Position numbers and translations under genes: made by a program. Shown one piece after another: positions 22,086 through 34,057 of a stretch of 64,000 nt of DNA. Source of the stretch: Gymnopus androsaceus JB14 (taxonomy: Eukaryota > Basidiomycota > Agaricomycetes > Agaricales > Omphalotaceae); contig ML769490.1 of the NCBI GenBank assembly GCA_009733575.1, positions 1 through 64,000 of the forward strand, given 5' to 3'. The notes under the pieces are model-generated. The model was given only the letters and a program-made list of their open reading frames with translations, was not told where the DNA came from and made no database searches. Positions within the stretch are counted from its first letter, which is position 1; every line of letters begins with the position of its first letter.

Positions 22086-24185
22086 TATACTCATTCACAA
22101 GATGCTGGAACCAGTCAGCCGGAATTGAATCCTGGTTCCCCATCCCCCATTCCACTGCCCACAACAGACGAACATCCCAATAGCAATAATAGTGACACAT
22201 CTGGTGATGACGACGATTTCAACGCACTTACCGCCTTATTCTCTGACACCAATGACCTCGAGACAACCGTGAACAATGTTTGCGATCATGTTTACTCGAA
22301 ATATACTCCCCCCAGGTTGCTGCTCTCAAATTTTGGAATGACATGGAAAGCGAGGCTATTCCAGATGTTTCCGGCAACCTTCCCCACAGGATTGCCAGGG
22401 CGCCTGGTCGCTCAGATGGTGCTCTTGGGGTTCTCAATGAGAAGGATATCCTTCCGACGTACATGCTCACCGGTCGCTTTTGCGATGGAGGCGACAACTG
22501 GTGGCCATAAGATCGGAGATTATTTTGATCTAAATGTTTTCGATAATCAGGTAAGCGAACATTGTTTCTTTGATTTTTTGCCTTCGTCGTTGCTAATGCT
22601 CCTGTCAGATCACACTTAAGAATTTTAGCAAGACTCGTTTGTGCACGTACTTGCGCTCTCTTCCAACGATTGACACAAATGGAGTGGGATACAACCATGC
22701 AGAACTAGAGGTCATTACCCATTCTAATCTGCGATTCGATCGTTTTGGTGGGTTCCTTTCTGTGGTTTTTGACAAGTTCCTTTCACAGAATAAGGAGCTT
22801 GATGGTAAGATTATACTAGCCATGTTTGTGTCCACCTTCTAACATGTTCAACATCCGTATCATTAGAGGATCTGTATCCCGATGGAGGTGTGCAAAACAA
22901 TGGATGGGTACGCCTTCTCGGTGGGTACTACTCTCTACCGCTTGTGTCCGACTTCATGTTCACCAACGTTCCCCGCGCATTGTCTGCAGCTGTCCCCATG
23001 ACTGCAGCTGATATTCGAGGTACGTGTTGTGACATACACAGGAATTGTACTGATTCAGGTTCTCAACATTAGGTGGTATTCTCCCGTCGGCGGGTACAAT
23101 GATTAGTGATTAATACATCTGATTATGAGACTAACAATGTCTTTTTAGCTGAAATGTATCGCCTTGAAAAGGAGTGTAATTTGGCGGCTTTTCGATGCGA
23201 CTTGACCTGTGAACGGTATGATATTCCTCGATTTGTTTGTATATCTTCTGTATCTGTCACCGTTTTTATTTCGTTTAGAAGTCCCCTTTGAAGACATTCA
23301 ACTTGGACACCTCGATGATAGCAAAGGTCTATATCGCGAACTTGCTTGCACTGTCAACCTTGGCCAAGTTCGTTTCACGATTCACAAGATTTACGACAGA
23401 CAAGGAGAAATCATTCATCCGGTTGAGTATAAGGATAATATGCCTGTCGGGACTTGGGTTGCTGTGGAGGTGCAACCAATTGTGTGCATCTTTCTTATTT
23501 TTGGTTCTGTTTACTACCATTGCTAATAAGTTCTCCAGTTGGGATATGTCGCGCGCGTTGAAGGATTCAAATACCACGAAGAAAAACCCTGGTCGCTACT
23601 CACAACTTCATGTAACTTGAGTCCATCTTCTGCCCAATGAGGCGGAGGATCTCTGACAATTACTTCGTCAGTACGCCATCGAGAAGAAAAAGAAAATTGA
23701 GCAGGACATCAAAGAACGCCAGTTGGCAGAGCAGACACATGCTCGGGACCGCACAGTGGCATCGCAATGATTGGCATCTGCACTGCAGAAGGAGAAGGAG
23801 AAGCAGGCTCGGTTGGAGATAATCACTGCAGCTATGTCACCTGCAGCATCTACGCCCATCACCCCATCTTTGAAAGATGTCCCTGTATCCTCGAACACCT
23901 GGCTCGTTGTCTGAAATCATTGCTATCAATCTGTCTTCTGCGTCTGCTACATCTTCTACGCTGTCTGTGGCCAAACAACCATGGGAAGGTGAGACTAGTG
24001 GTAAACCTTCCTCTCAACGCCGCCGTATTGCTCATATCTCTGCAAACGCAACCCCCGGTCCTTCTGCGGAGCGAGCCCATGTTACAAGGAGGACAAGGGC
24101 TACCTCAGCTCGGCAGATGGAAAAACAGCCCGAAGTTGTTGATGACAACGAAGAGGTAGAACCCATGGATGTTTCAGCTGATTAA
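22086..24185 (+). pseudogene. decayed multi-exon gene with acidic N-terminus and coiled-coil, unknown function
   Basis: Visible exons on the plus strand are: an acidic start (NSDTSGDDDDFNALTALFSD); VAALKFWNDMESE after a slip in a C-run at about 22311; an intron 22552-22608 (GTAAGC...TGTCAG) leading to ITLKNFSKTRLCTYLRSLP and HAELEVITHSNLRFDRFGG; an exon EDLYPDGGVQNNGWVRLLGG; one with VPFEDIQLGHLDDSKGLYRE and DNMPVGTWVAVEVQP; GYVARVEGFKYHEEKPW; and a coiled-coil (QYAIEKKKKIEQDIKERQLA) ending in a basic/acidic tail at 24185. In-frame TGA codons at about 23654 and 23768 sit where Arg is plausible. It lies directly downstream of the helicase on the same strand, so it may be a gene captured by, or adjacent to, a Helitron. 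Confidence 0.6.
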
Positions 24186-25431
24186 ATCATAAAGTATGTC
24201 CACATACTGGCTAACCTTCTCAGCCCGTTAATTATTCGGAACCGTTTGTCTTCGGTAGCCTCGTTTTCCTTTCTCAATGTATGTACATAGCGGGACATTC
24301 CTGCATTCTCTGTTTAACCTTGTACAATATTGGCTGATCCCTGGTTTGTCTTTTTTCATTTATATTTACTCTTGTACAATAGCGGGACAATCCTGCATTC
24401 TCTATTCACTTTGTATTGGCGGAATTTTGATTTGTCTTTTGTTCTTGTCTTTGATATATTGTACAGTATTACAAACACGAACCCATACATCCTTTTTAAA
24501 ACACATTGATTTTGATTTAATTTTATTTATTGGAGACCATTTATTGGAGACCTGAGTCCAAATCGGGAGTCAGGACATGCATAGCCACCGGATCCTGACT
24601 CATCATCCACATGCACGTCCATTCTTGCAACTTGTACCGCTCCTCCAATATTTCCACGTCGAGGATACTGCTGTTGATCTCTGTAAACTGACCCATCAGG
24701 TGAAGTCTCCTCGTGGGCTACAATCGATGGGGTGCCAGGAGCACTTTAGCAGTTCGCCGATTAGTTCTGGCTCTCCGAAGCTTTCTCAACTTTGACGCAG
24801 AAACATCCACTGCGGCGGCTTCTGCAAACTCAAACAAGAATACGGGCGGATTCCAGAACGACTCTCCGGGACCTGATTCAGAGGACAAGTTCAAGAGGCG
24901 GTAAGTTTATATTTTTTGCGGGCAAGTGGTTTGACCCCAATTCTCGAAGTCTGTCACAAGATGAGGTTGTGATGAACACATTTTAGGACTCTGAATTTGA
25001 ATTGCACGTCTTTCATTGTTCTTAGGAAACATATGCATCCGTGCGAGGAACAAGAAGTGGCACCCGTAATTAATGGAGACAGGGGAAGACAAGGGAAGTA
25101 ATGGAGGGTATGACCAATCTGTATTGAATGCGAACAGCTCGGGAACTCATCTGTTGGTTTCCCCTGTTCTCGTTCACTATGACGTGCTCCATGCTGATTC
25201 CTTTCCGCCAGTACTTACGCGGATACGATCGATATTACTCCAGGGCCACATATATGCTTCTGCTTTGCTTGCCTCTGAGTTCCCTAGATATGCAATTCAG
25301 CAGCGACAACAAGAGCACAACGTAAATGGATCGCGATGGAATCGCTCTATGGTCAACAAGGAGGGATTGCAACAAGGCGACATATGAAAAGGTTGCTCGC
25401 GGTTTCTTGTTTTCACGTTATCCTGCCTTTC
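24186..25431. other. no confident gene; short direct repeats and a possible exon
   Basis: The motif ATAGCGGGACAWTCCTGCATTC occurs at about 24288 and 24381. A possible exon at 24790-24901 (STAAASANSNKNTGG, SPGPDSEDKFKRR) ends at a consensus GTAAGT donor, but no matching gene is evident. Confidence 0.35.
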
Positions 25432-27245
25432 ATGTCTCTCCCAAGTCATATCCCCCCTTTTGGCCTCCTGTCTATATTGTAAGTAGCATTGGTTGTTGAA
25501 TAGCGTTCACTAAAGCATCCCTGCTAGCTCCAAAGAAGTCAATGAATGGATTTTCGCTCATCTTGATGTGTCGACGTTGTTTAGCCTGAAGCGTACATGC
25601 AAGGCTGGCAGGGTATATGTTGACCATTTGCATAAGCGCGCTTTTACAGTCAAGTTGGCATTGCGTCCTTTCTTTAAAGAGAGTGAAGTCAAATGCTTTC
25701 AATGTCTTCAGGTAAAAATCGCTACCATAGATTATTGTTTATGTTTCATAGGCTGAACCTGGATCAGGCTGCCACCGGACTCATCATAGGTGGTTCCATC
25801 GCTCTCAAGTTTTTTACGCGACAATGCTACCACTCGGACATGGATGTGTATTGCTATCTTCCCCGTTGTGACGTTGTGGCTATGTGGCTTCAAAGCATTG
25901 GATATGTTTTCCAGGACCAGAATCATCCAGAACCCGGATTAGATGGCTGGGAACTTGGCAAAGCGCCTGAACCTGAAGACAATGACCAACAATCTGCAGA
26001 AGACGGTGGGGACTGTGGTTGAGATAATGAGGAATCCGAACCAGATGGTCGAGAATCAGAGCCAGACGGTCCGAAACCTGATTTTTTTCGATCGGTGGCG
26101 CAAAGTTTGTTCTGAACCAACTGCGGCACCTGAGTATCCTGGTCCTATTGCCGCTGTTTGGAATTTCAAGAGAAGGAGAAGTGTCATTCAGCTGGTAGCC
26201 GTTGCTACTTCGACCGTAGAAGCGATATTGTCATATCATTCTTGTACGTGGCAAGACTTTCTTTTCCTTTTTATTCTGACGACCATGGTAGCTTGCGTCA
26301 TGAACATCATTACTCACCGCAGGGCGATTAGTTTTCACACAACATTTATTGCGCACTCTACAGTTGCCTTTTCCGATCGTATGGATGGTGATCGATTGCT
26401 CTCTGTTCGACATAAATGGGAAAGGAAACGTGGTTATACCATTCTTCACTGCTCCTCCTTTATCCGGTTTGACATCCTCGAATCCTCAGAAGGAATTCGG
26501 TATCGGCGTTGTTAGATATGCCGCTGATGCGTGCTGCTGGGTTGTGCCAGTTGATCAACTCGGACTTTCTGATACTGAGGATTATGTCGAGTGTAACTCG
26601 TGGGATGTAAGTTATTCACAACATTCTACCTCTCTGAATTCGTCTTCCTTCCAGCCAAATCCATTGGTTTCTGGCATCGTTGTTTCCAAGCATGAAAAAC
26701 CATTCCTTGCGAGGAAATATGATGCCCTTGCTACAGGTGTCAATCTTGGTCTTTTACGGTGCGTTGTATGTTTTTTTGGCATGTGGCGATTGCTAATGGT
26801 GCTTTTGTATTAGTGTTGAAGATGCCATTGCTGTTTCTCAGTCCGCCAGTGTTTGCAGGATGAACGGATGGCAGTCCGATATCGCTGCTGGATGCATATT
26901 GACTCATATCATGAACACTTTGCATCATGAACCGCCATCTCAGTCACATGGATCTATGTGTGCTGCAGCTTTGTTCCAAGACCTGTATGATTTCCTGGCG
27001 AGGGTCAAGCAGGATCACATCCTAATAATGCTTGTGAGTATAATGCCTCAGTATACGTGATTATTTTGTTCAATTCTATTTAGCACTCTGTTTATATGAC
27101 GGATGATCCAGATGATGGAAGAGTTATTCGTCTCTCCGTAGATGTAGAATCGAAACACCCCCTTTTTCCTACTATGTACATGCCCAACTTGGATGTATTT
27201 CGTGCACATGGTCTTCATCTATCGCTCTGCAGATTAGTTTTTTAA
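25432..27245 (+). pseudogene. F-box / nucleotidyltransferase-like protein gene (decayed)
   Basis: An ATG at 25432 opens exon 1 (MSLPSHIPPFGLLSIF). An intron at 25479-25527 leads to an F-box (KEVNEWIFAHLDVSTLFSLK, then KRAFTVKLALRPFF). An intron at 25712-25767, with a CTGAAC branch site, joins CLQ to AATGLIIGGSIALKFF and YHSDMDVYCYL, a G-G-S...D-x-D pattern resembling nucleotidyltransferase folds. An acidic repeat follows (EESEPDGRESEPDGPKPDF). The next block, FKRRRSVIQLVAV, is spliced (donor at about 26243) to SCVMNIITHRRAISF, then GVVRYAADACCWVVPVDQ and ECNSW. Later exons (ARKYDALATGVNLGLLR, NGWQSDIAAGCILTHI) end at TAA 27243-27245. TGA codons (GDCG-stop-DNEE, QSLF-stop) and a frameshift near 26110 indicate decay. 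Fusions of this type are expanded in Agaricomycetes, from memory; their function is unknown. Confidence 0.65.
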
Positions 27246-27831
27246 ATATAGTTCTTGTGTGTACCTATATCGTTGTTCTTGCACTATTTCAATAAAGGTC
27301 AAGGTCAAAGCAACTCTATTGCGCGCTTATATCTGCTGCCGGCCTTTTTTGTCAGCGCTGTTCCGAAATTTACGGTGTTGTTCATTTACTACTATTCGCA
27401 GCAACACCGCAAATTGGGGCTCTCTCAATGATATTCCAGCAGTCCAACATCACGCAATTCATGGTATTGTAACTTTATTCCTTCTTCCTCATTGTTAGCT
27501 ACAAACCGGACACCATGCGTGTCTGTTTACCCCTCACTTACCATCTGAATTGCATATGCTTCCTCGGAAATAATATTGAAGGGTGAGAAGCAGGAGAAGC
27601 AGCATATTGCGGAACCTATATCCGAATTCGGCTTTTTTTGAAGACAAGGGAAGTAATGCACCAGATCTCCAGATTTTGGTATTAAACGAGTGGTTTTTTT
27701 CTTTTTTGAATACCATCTCACTTCCCCCCCCCCCCCTTCCCCACTTTTTTCCGAGCATGCAACCTCATAGTGCCTACATCTTGTCTGTATAATATCTATT
27801 TTACAGCCTAATTTTGCTGATACACTTACAG
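27246..27831. other. intergenic, with poly-C and T-runs
   Basis: Contains a 14-nt C-run at about 27725-27738 and T-rich tracts. No gene is supported here beyond a possible 5' exon of the F-box gene downstream. Confidence 0.35.
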
Positions 27832-29565
27832 GAATCTTCCATTGGAAACCATCAACAAGATTGCTCGACATTGCCCCAGGGGGACACTAAGATCACTTGC
27901 AATGGTCTCAAGGCAACTCCGAGCGGGCTCACTCCCTCAGCTTTACCGGAACCTAACCTTCATAGATCATTATGTGTTGATGGAATCTGCCTCGGTTTTA
28001 TTCACTGGCACATTTCCTTTCCCTTACGTTCAGCGAGTAACTCTCGGAGGACTGCTAAACCATGCAGCGCCTTCCGGAATCACTCGCTTTAATCCCATTT
28101 TCAATGGCGCGAAAGCGTTACCCAATTTTTCCGCTCTTGTCACACACGGGACTGCACTGAGAACATTAGTTCTTCACCGCGTATCCCTTCCTCAACAAGG
28201 ACTCATTGCTTTATCCAATCTCACAAATCTGGAAACACTTGATGTCGCTGAGTGTGTCCTTCACCTGCCTAGTCGTGGGGATTTAGAAAAGGTCCACATT
28301 CATGCATTGAACGTTTACCTCACTAACAATGTTTGGGGAAAAACATTGGATGATGTCGTATCTTATGATCTCATACTTGTTACTCTCTGCAAGACAGTGC
28401 GCCATCTGCGTCTTGATTTCAATTCCAATGTAGCGATCCCCCTCATAACCAACAATATCCCTGTCACAATGTCCTCTTCTCTGGAGGTTGTAGAATTGGT
28501 GTCTCGTCGACATAATTGGAACTCCGTCAAAATGCCTGTGGCAACCTTGATTACTGCATTTATCCAGCTTCTTGGCTGCATATCGCATGTGTCTAAGCTA
28601 TCTGTTTGTGGGGCATATATTCATTTGGATCGACAGGATCTTCCTCCGTCTCTTTTTCCAAACCTCAAAGAATTTACAGGCCAATTGAGTATACTACCTG
28701 CCGCATCACTTTCTTGCCAATTGTTGATAAAACTATCATTTACGAATCACAGCATGCTATGCCTCATGGATACCAACAAATTTCTGTATACTTTTCCATC
28801 TGTCACGGAATTTCAGTTATCGTTCAAACATTGGCATTGCTCCTCATTCCCTACATTGTTTTCTCGGTTTCCTGCTCTCAAACATCTTCGGTATTATTTT
28901 TTTTCTGGTGTTATATCTATGGTAAGTTGCCTATATTTGCAATCATATCGCAAATTAATTCAGGAAATGTAGACTGACTTCGACAACTTGGCCACCTCTC
29001 ACTTGTACAATGCTCGAAACCTGCAAACTTTGGTTATGGGGAATTTCGTGGATAAACAGGTGTATCCTCGATTCTCCACTTCCCCATACCACTATTACGA
29101 CAGTCGACGCGCTGTGGCATTGGCAACTTGGTCCTCGACACTACCATTACTCACATCTGTGTCACTCGCGTATGATGCAGTCTGGCAGAAAACAGAGGAT
29201 GGTCACTGGCATCTTTGCTGTAATGGTGCCCGGCAATGTTTGCTTCATCATGGACTGAGTTGTTCGCTGTGTGATCCAGGTGTTGTACCGTATTTATTGC
29301 GAGACCTGAAATTAGACCTTCCAGGAAAGACTGACAGGAACATGTCAGCTTGGCTGGTTGTGAAGCAGCCTTCATACTTCGCACAGTACATTTTTTGCTT
29401 CACCGTAGTGTCATTACACAATACTTTTGCAGCAAGGTACTAAACTTGCTATTCACATTTAAATTATTCACCAAGAATATGGCGCTTGTGGCTTTCATCC
29501 TTGAATGTATGCCATTGTATGAAGGACATCTGCTTTCACTGTCAAATAAGTGGAGATTCAAGTGA
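27832..29565 (+). CDS. F-box protein with degenerate leucine-rich repeats (paralog 1)
   Basis: After an acceptor at 27830-27831 the frame opens with an F-box (LPLETINKIARHCP, TLRSLAMVSRQLRAGSLPQL). About 300 residues follow with recurring Leu-rich spacing (LRTLVLHRVSLPQQGL, LTNLETLDVAECVL, VSKLSVCGAYIHLD, FPNLKEFTGQLSIL, FPALKHLRYYFFSG). The introns are consistent: 28922-28972 (GTAAGT...TGTAG, phase 0) and 29386-29432 (GTACAT...TTGCAG); the combined exon lengths keep frame to TGA 29563-29565. F-box proteins bring substrates to SCF ubiquitin ligases, with the LRR region usually binding the substrate. No internal stop is seen, so it may be functional. The start exon upstream of 27832 is not resolved; the first ATG inside is at 27842. 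A related gene follows on the same strand. Confidence 0.65.
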
Positions 29566-30829
29566 ACAGCTCGGGTCTCAAAACGATGTATCCTCCTACA
29601 CTTTGACCCCCTCTTTTCGGTTTTGTATCCACCTTTGCATCCATCATTCCAGCTCCGTTGAGTAGTATCTGCCTTCTTTCAAATACAGCGCATGGGGAAC
29701 TTTGACGCAATTCCACTAAAGAAAAAAAACAATGGAAGCATTTAGACAGACCATTTCTTCCCAGTAGGAGATCCGAATGCTCCAATTTTTTTCCTTCGTC
29801 TTCTTTCCTCCCGTCCGGTTCAAACGGAGGCTGATGTTCGTCTGAGACATCAAAGAAAACAAAAAAAAGCCCAAAACTCAGGCATGATATCGTCTTGCCC
29901 TCACGTGATTTTTCCGATGCGCGCGCCCTCTTCAACCATGTTTAAAACTAAGCACTGTATCTCCTCTTTTAACATGTTTGCTCTTAAACAGTCTACCGGG
30001 CGATAAGTGGGTCAGCATGGAATCTTTGCGGAGGACACAATGTCAGCTGGTCAGTGCTCTACTGACAATTCATTTTCCAATGATGCGAACTTCGACACCA
30101 ATCCTGATAATTTTGCGGACCCCAGCTACATCTACTTCTCTGAAACCACGAAAAGAATGGTATATGACGCAATATTCTTCAATGCACTGTTCTCCTTCTG
30201 CTTAAAGACAAACAAAAAATCTCCCGCCTAATTGTGGTGGGATGTACTTCGGAAACTTGACAGCAAGCTTATACCACTTCGCTACTGAACCACTCTGGCA
30301 TGAACAGACATTGGTTTCGCTCCATCCCAAGTGCAATGTATGGGTCTCTTCCTCAACTTTTCCTGATCCTTTACTCTGCTTGGTCCAGAAGAACTTTCCC
30401 ATCAGGACAATAACTTTTTTTCCTCCGGAGTTGAACAATGCATCGCTGTCGACTCAATTTGGTAAGGTAGGTCTAAAATTTACTCCCGAGCCTGGATGCA
30501 CAGGCTGTCCTTCGACAGCTGGTACAGTGTGACGAAGTTTTTATCTTGTCTACGCTCAATGCCCATGAGAAGTACCTCTTGTCTGGTCTGGTTCCATTTC
30601 CAGAACAGCATGTACAACATGAAAAACTTTTTTGCTGCTTACACTCGATGTATAGAAGCTATAAAAGATCTCCGGCGTTGTAATTTCACTCACCATTTTA
30701 TCGCCACCTCACTTTATTCCCCTCGAACCCTTTACAGTTACACTTCCACTGATGAGTACGACTTTTAACATTGGACGGTACGATCAACTCTGTATCCTTC
30801 CGAACACAGAACTAATCATTTTACTTCAG
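29566..30829. other. intergenic / remnant sequence with a short ORF
   Basis: A 96-codon plus-strand frame at 30242-30532 (NLTASLYHFATEPLWHEQ) may be a fragment of another F-box-type gene, since SLYHFATEPLWHE resembles the end of an F-box. Coding character is weak on either side and no full gene model can be built. Confidence 0.3.
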
Positions 30830-32378
30830 TGATTTGGCCACCGAACTTGTCTCGGAGGTTGCTAGTCATTATGACAAGGGCACTGATCTTTTGGCTCTAT
30901 CGTTAGTTTCGAAAAAGTTCCACTATGCTACTCTTCCAAAACTCTGTTCGGACATGGTGTTTACCAAGCCACAACTGTTCCTGCAGTCGAAATCTCTCTG
31001 GTCGTCCCATACTTTTCCTCGAGGTGCCGTTCACCGTGTCGTCATTGGTAAACCAGCGCTATACATCTCCCATGGCCGTGACCCTCGTTACATCGCGGAC
31101 CAGGCGAGATTCGATGCCACTCAAGACGTCATCATTAACAGCTTGACCGAGTTCCTCCCCACTCTCACGTGCCTAACCACATTGGTGATACGCCGTACAC
31201 ACCTTCCCAGTGAAGGTCTCGTTTGCATTGCGGCATTGACCTCCCTCAAACTCCTTGATATTTGACAATGCAACCTTTCCATCCCCGATATCGATGTACT
31301 GAAGTCCCTTGTGATATACGCGAAGACTGTCATTTTAAGGTCCAATGTCTGGAATGCCTCCTTGCATTGTTGTTCGCTCGACCTCGTAGTGCTTGCCTTG
31401 TGCAAGTCTGTGAACCACGCCACAATTGACTTCAATGCTCGCATCGCTACCCCTGTAATTGGAGAGGCTTACAACATTGACCTTTCTCCTTCATTGAAGA
31501 CCCTCGAAATCATATCACACGCTTGTTCCTGGAGATCGGTGTTTTCCAGTCCTCTCGCTGTTGGTCGTGCATACATCGACATCTTACGTCGTGTATCTGA
31601 AGTAAAGAATCTCGTGATGCGTGGCTCGTACGTCCGCTTGAATGAACCAGATGTCCCTGTCAGTATTTTGCCCAAACTCACTCATTTATCTTGCCATTTG
31701 GCCGTGTTGCCAATCGCGAGGGCCTCACTTTCCACAATCACCGAGTTGACTTTGACGGATGTGGGCTTACCCAAGATGAAGGCTTTGGAACCCTTCTTCT
31801 ACATCTTCCCTGCGGTGACAAGGTTGCGGATTTGTTATCAGTACTGGAGCAAGTCGTCACTCCGAAGAACGTTCATTCAATTCCCTGTACTCCAACATCT
31901 GGAATATTTTTATGTCACTGGTTTTATTACCGAGGTGAGATTACTTGACCATCTTGAGTACATACTGACGTCTAGAATGTAGTTGGAATTCAAACGACTT
32001 GCGATTACACATCTAATTGGGGCGCATTACCTGAGAACGTTGGTTATTGCTAGTTTAGATGATGAGCACATCCACCATTGCTATCCTCGGGCCCCTTGTC
32101 ACTATTATTCGCCTGCATGTGCATCTGCATTGGTCATGTGGTCGATGGTGTTGCCTCACCTCATTTTTGTTTCGCTTGCACCCGATAGTCACTGGCTGAG
32201 ACGCGACGACGGGGCCTGGGAACTACATGGGGATCGTCTTCGTCGTTGGCACCACCACCATGATTGGCCTCGACCTAATGACCTTGTTAATCAACCAAAC
32301 TACACCGCCAGGGACTTGGGCCTTGATGGTACAATTTGCACCAGGCAAAATTTGCAGCATTGGATCGCACACGCCTGA
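30830..32378 (+). pseudogene. F-box/LRR protein paralog 2 with a premature stop
   Basis: After the acceptor TTACTTCAG (30829) the frame reads DLATELVSEVASHYDKGTDL and LVSKKFHYATLPKLC, an F-box matching that of the upstream paralog. It continues with LTTLVIRRTHLPSEGLVCIA and LTSLKLLDI, and stops at TGA 31263-31265 where the paralog continues (ETLDVAECVL). After the stop the same frame stays open (QCNLSIPDIDVLKSLVIYAK ... FPVLQHLEYFYVTGFI). A 48-nt phase-0 intron (31935-31982) lies at the same place as in paralog 1 and joins TGFITE to LEFKRLAITHLIG, ending at 32376-32378. ATT-TGA-CAA could derive from ATT-CGA-CAA. The gene is otherwise intact, so readthrough or a recent loss is possible. Confidence 0.68.
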
Positions 32379-33070
32379 ACATGCCGCCTTCGTCCCTTCA
32401 AGGTTTGCTTCTACCAAGGTACATTATATCTTCTAATGTCGTGATGGTACCTGTGTTCATTGCCTAGAGGTAAGTCGTTCGAATCTCAGGTAATTCTCTC
32501 AGTGTTACAATATAAGCTTCTGTCTCTATTTTCAAAATCCTACGTTGTACTTTAGTATGACAGTGATTGTACGATATGCTGTCTCCGTGTATGTTACCTT
32601 TTTTGGCTGATAGTTGTACAATATGAGTTGTACCGAAAGAATTCCTACTTTGTACTTTATTTAGGTTGTACTTTATTTATGAATTTGTTTACTGCGTTTG
32701 AACCGATTTTTGGCTACGGTCCTGTAGGAGTCACCACCACAAAAAGTATGCGTATGTTGACTTGAGCAAATGCTGACCGCGGTTCATAGCCCTATTTTTC
32801 AGGTTTATTTACTTCAGTTGTTGCATGTCCGACTCCGCTCAAATGATGGCATCATTGCCATCATCACACTCGGATCAAATCCGAGCTGGTTTACCTCAAC
32901 TACCTGGTCCTCCAACTTTTATAGCTACTGCCTGAATGAAGAGCTAATAAAGGAACTGTTGTATGTAGGGTGTGTGGATAGGTGTACGCGGGTGTAAGCC
33001 CTTCTCCTTACCGATCGGCTGGCTTATCAATAGCGACAATAGCTTTTGTTCCGTGGAAGTATTTTTGTCC
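32379..33070. other. intergenic, no recognisable gene
   Basis: AT-rich with several TTGTACTTTA-like motifs at 32540-32680. It ends with the core promoter of the downstream gene. Confidence 0.4.
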
Positions 33071-33078
33071 TATAAATA
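33071..33078 (+). promoter_or_regulatory. TATA box (TATAAATA) of the five-exon gene
   Basis: TATAAATA lies 50 nt upstream of the start ATG at 33128. A C/T-rich stretch (CTTTCCTTCCCTCCACC) precedes the ATG, as is common around fungal start sites. Confidence 0.55.
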
Positions 33079-33127
33079 TTGCGCATTTTTGCCTACCTGA
33101 ACAATTGTCCCTTTCCTTCCCTCCACC

Positions 33128-34057
33128 ATGTCACTCAAAAATCCTGTCCTTGAACGGAGTCTTGCAGATATATCCGATTATAACCTCTCTTGGTGTGGCA
33201 ATATACGGATGTCTAGAGATTTTTGCCCCATCGAAAGTGTTCCGGGAATAGTCAACCACTGTAATTTCGATGTTCCTTCAGCAGCTACAACAACAACATA
33301 CACACGTATTGATAGCGATGCTGAACTTGTCATTGATATTATTGGTACAATCTCTAAATCGTACACTGTAAGGTACAATTTGCTATATGAATGTTGTTCT
33401 TACACTCTGCGCTTCAGATCTCGAGTGATGGCAATTCATATCATATTCTATGGCTCACCGCTGGCTCTCAAAGCGACAAATACTCCTCCAAATACCAGTT
33501 CATGTCTAGACAAGTCAACCGTATTTCTGACTTCATTAGACAAGAACCAATCTTGTGGGAGAGCGAGGAACCGCTGCTATGTGCTGATAGAATGTTTCCC
33601 GCCTTTGACATCAATGTAAGCTTACTTCGTTTTTGAATTTACCAACCAATATCTGACAGGTCTTGATATTTTAGAACGTGATTATTGTCAATCCTGCGTA
33701 CTCTCTCCAGTGGTTCGAAGGAATCCGAGTTGTTATTGACAAATATACCAATGTACAGATTATGTTGTTCCATACAAAATGACAGTGCTGACCATATTGT
33801 AAAAGATTGTATCTTTTGATGCTAAGAAGTTGATACAGCCCTCGACCATGCAAACCCCTGCGACAATACCCAACCAGCTATTTTTGTTTCGGTGTCATTT
33901 GTATCGTGAAGACAAAGTGGTTGCGGATGGGGGGGAACATAATGGTTGGTCTTTCATGAGGGTGTGTTCTATTTCATTTTCGCTTTGGGGATTCTAATTA
34001 AAGTTCTTGTAGACATATGTCCTTAAAGCATCGAGAGTGGGAGACATTGAGCAGTGA
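33128..34057 (+). CDS. intact five-exon gene of unknown function (238 aa)
   Basis: Exons 33128-33367, 33418-33615, 33675-33752, 33806-33961 and 34013-34057 total 717 nt and encode 238 residues ending TYVLKASRVGDIEQ. All four introns are 50-59 nt with GT...AG ends and all are phase 0, so every exon is a multiple of three. The start is CCACCATGT, with a TATA box 50 nt upstream. The protein has no signal peptide or membrane segment that I can see. It carries YNLSWCGNIRMSRDFCPI near the N-terminus, ELVIDIIGTISKSY, a Ser/Gln-rich middle (SQSDKYSSKYQFMSRQ), NPAYSLQWFEGIRVVIDKY and LFLFRCHLYREDKVVADGG. No motif identifies a function. It is the only gene here with a full start-to-stop model free of breaks. 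It lies next to F-box genes and could be a host gene or an accessory gene of a transposon. Confidence 0.68.
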
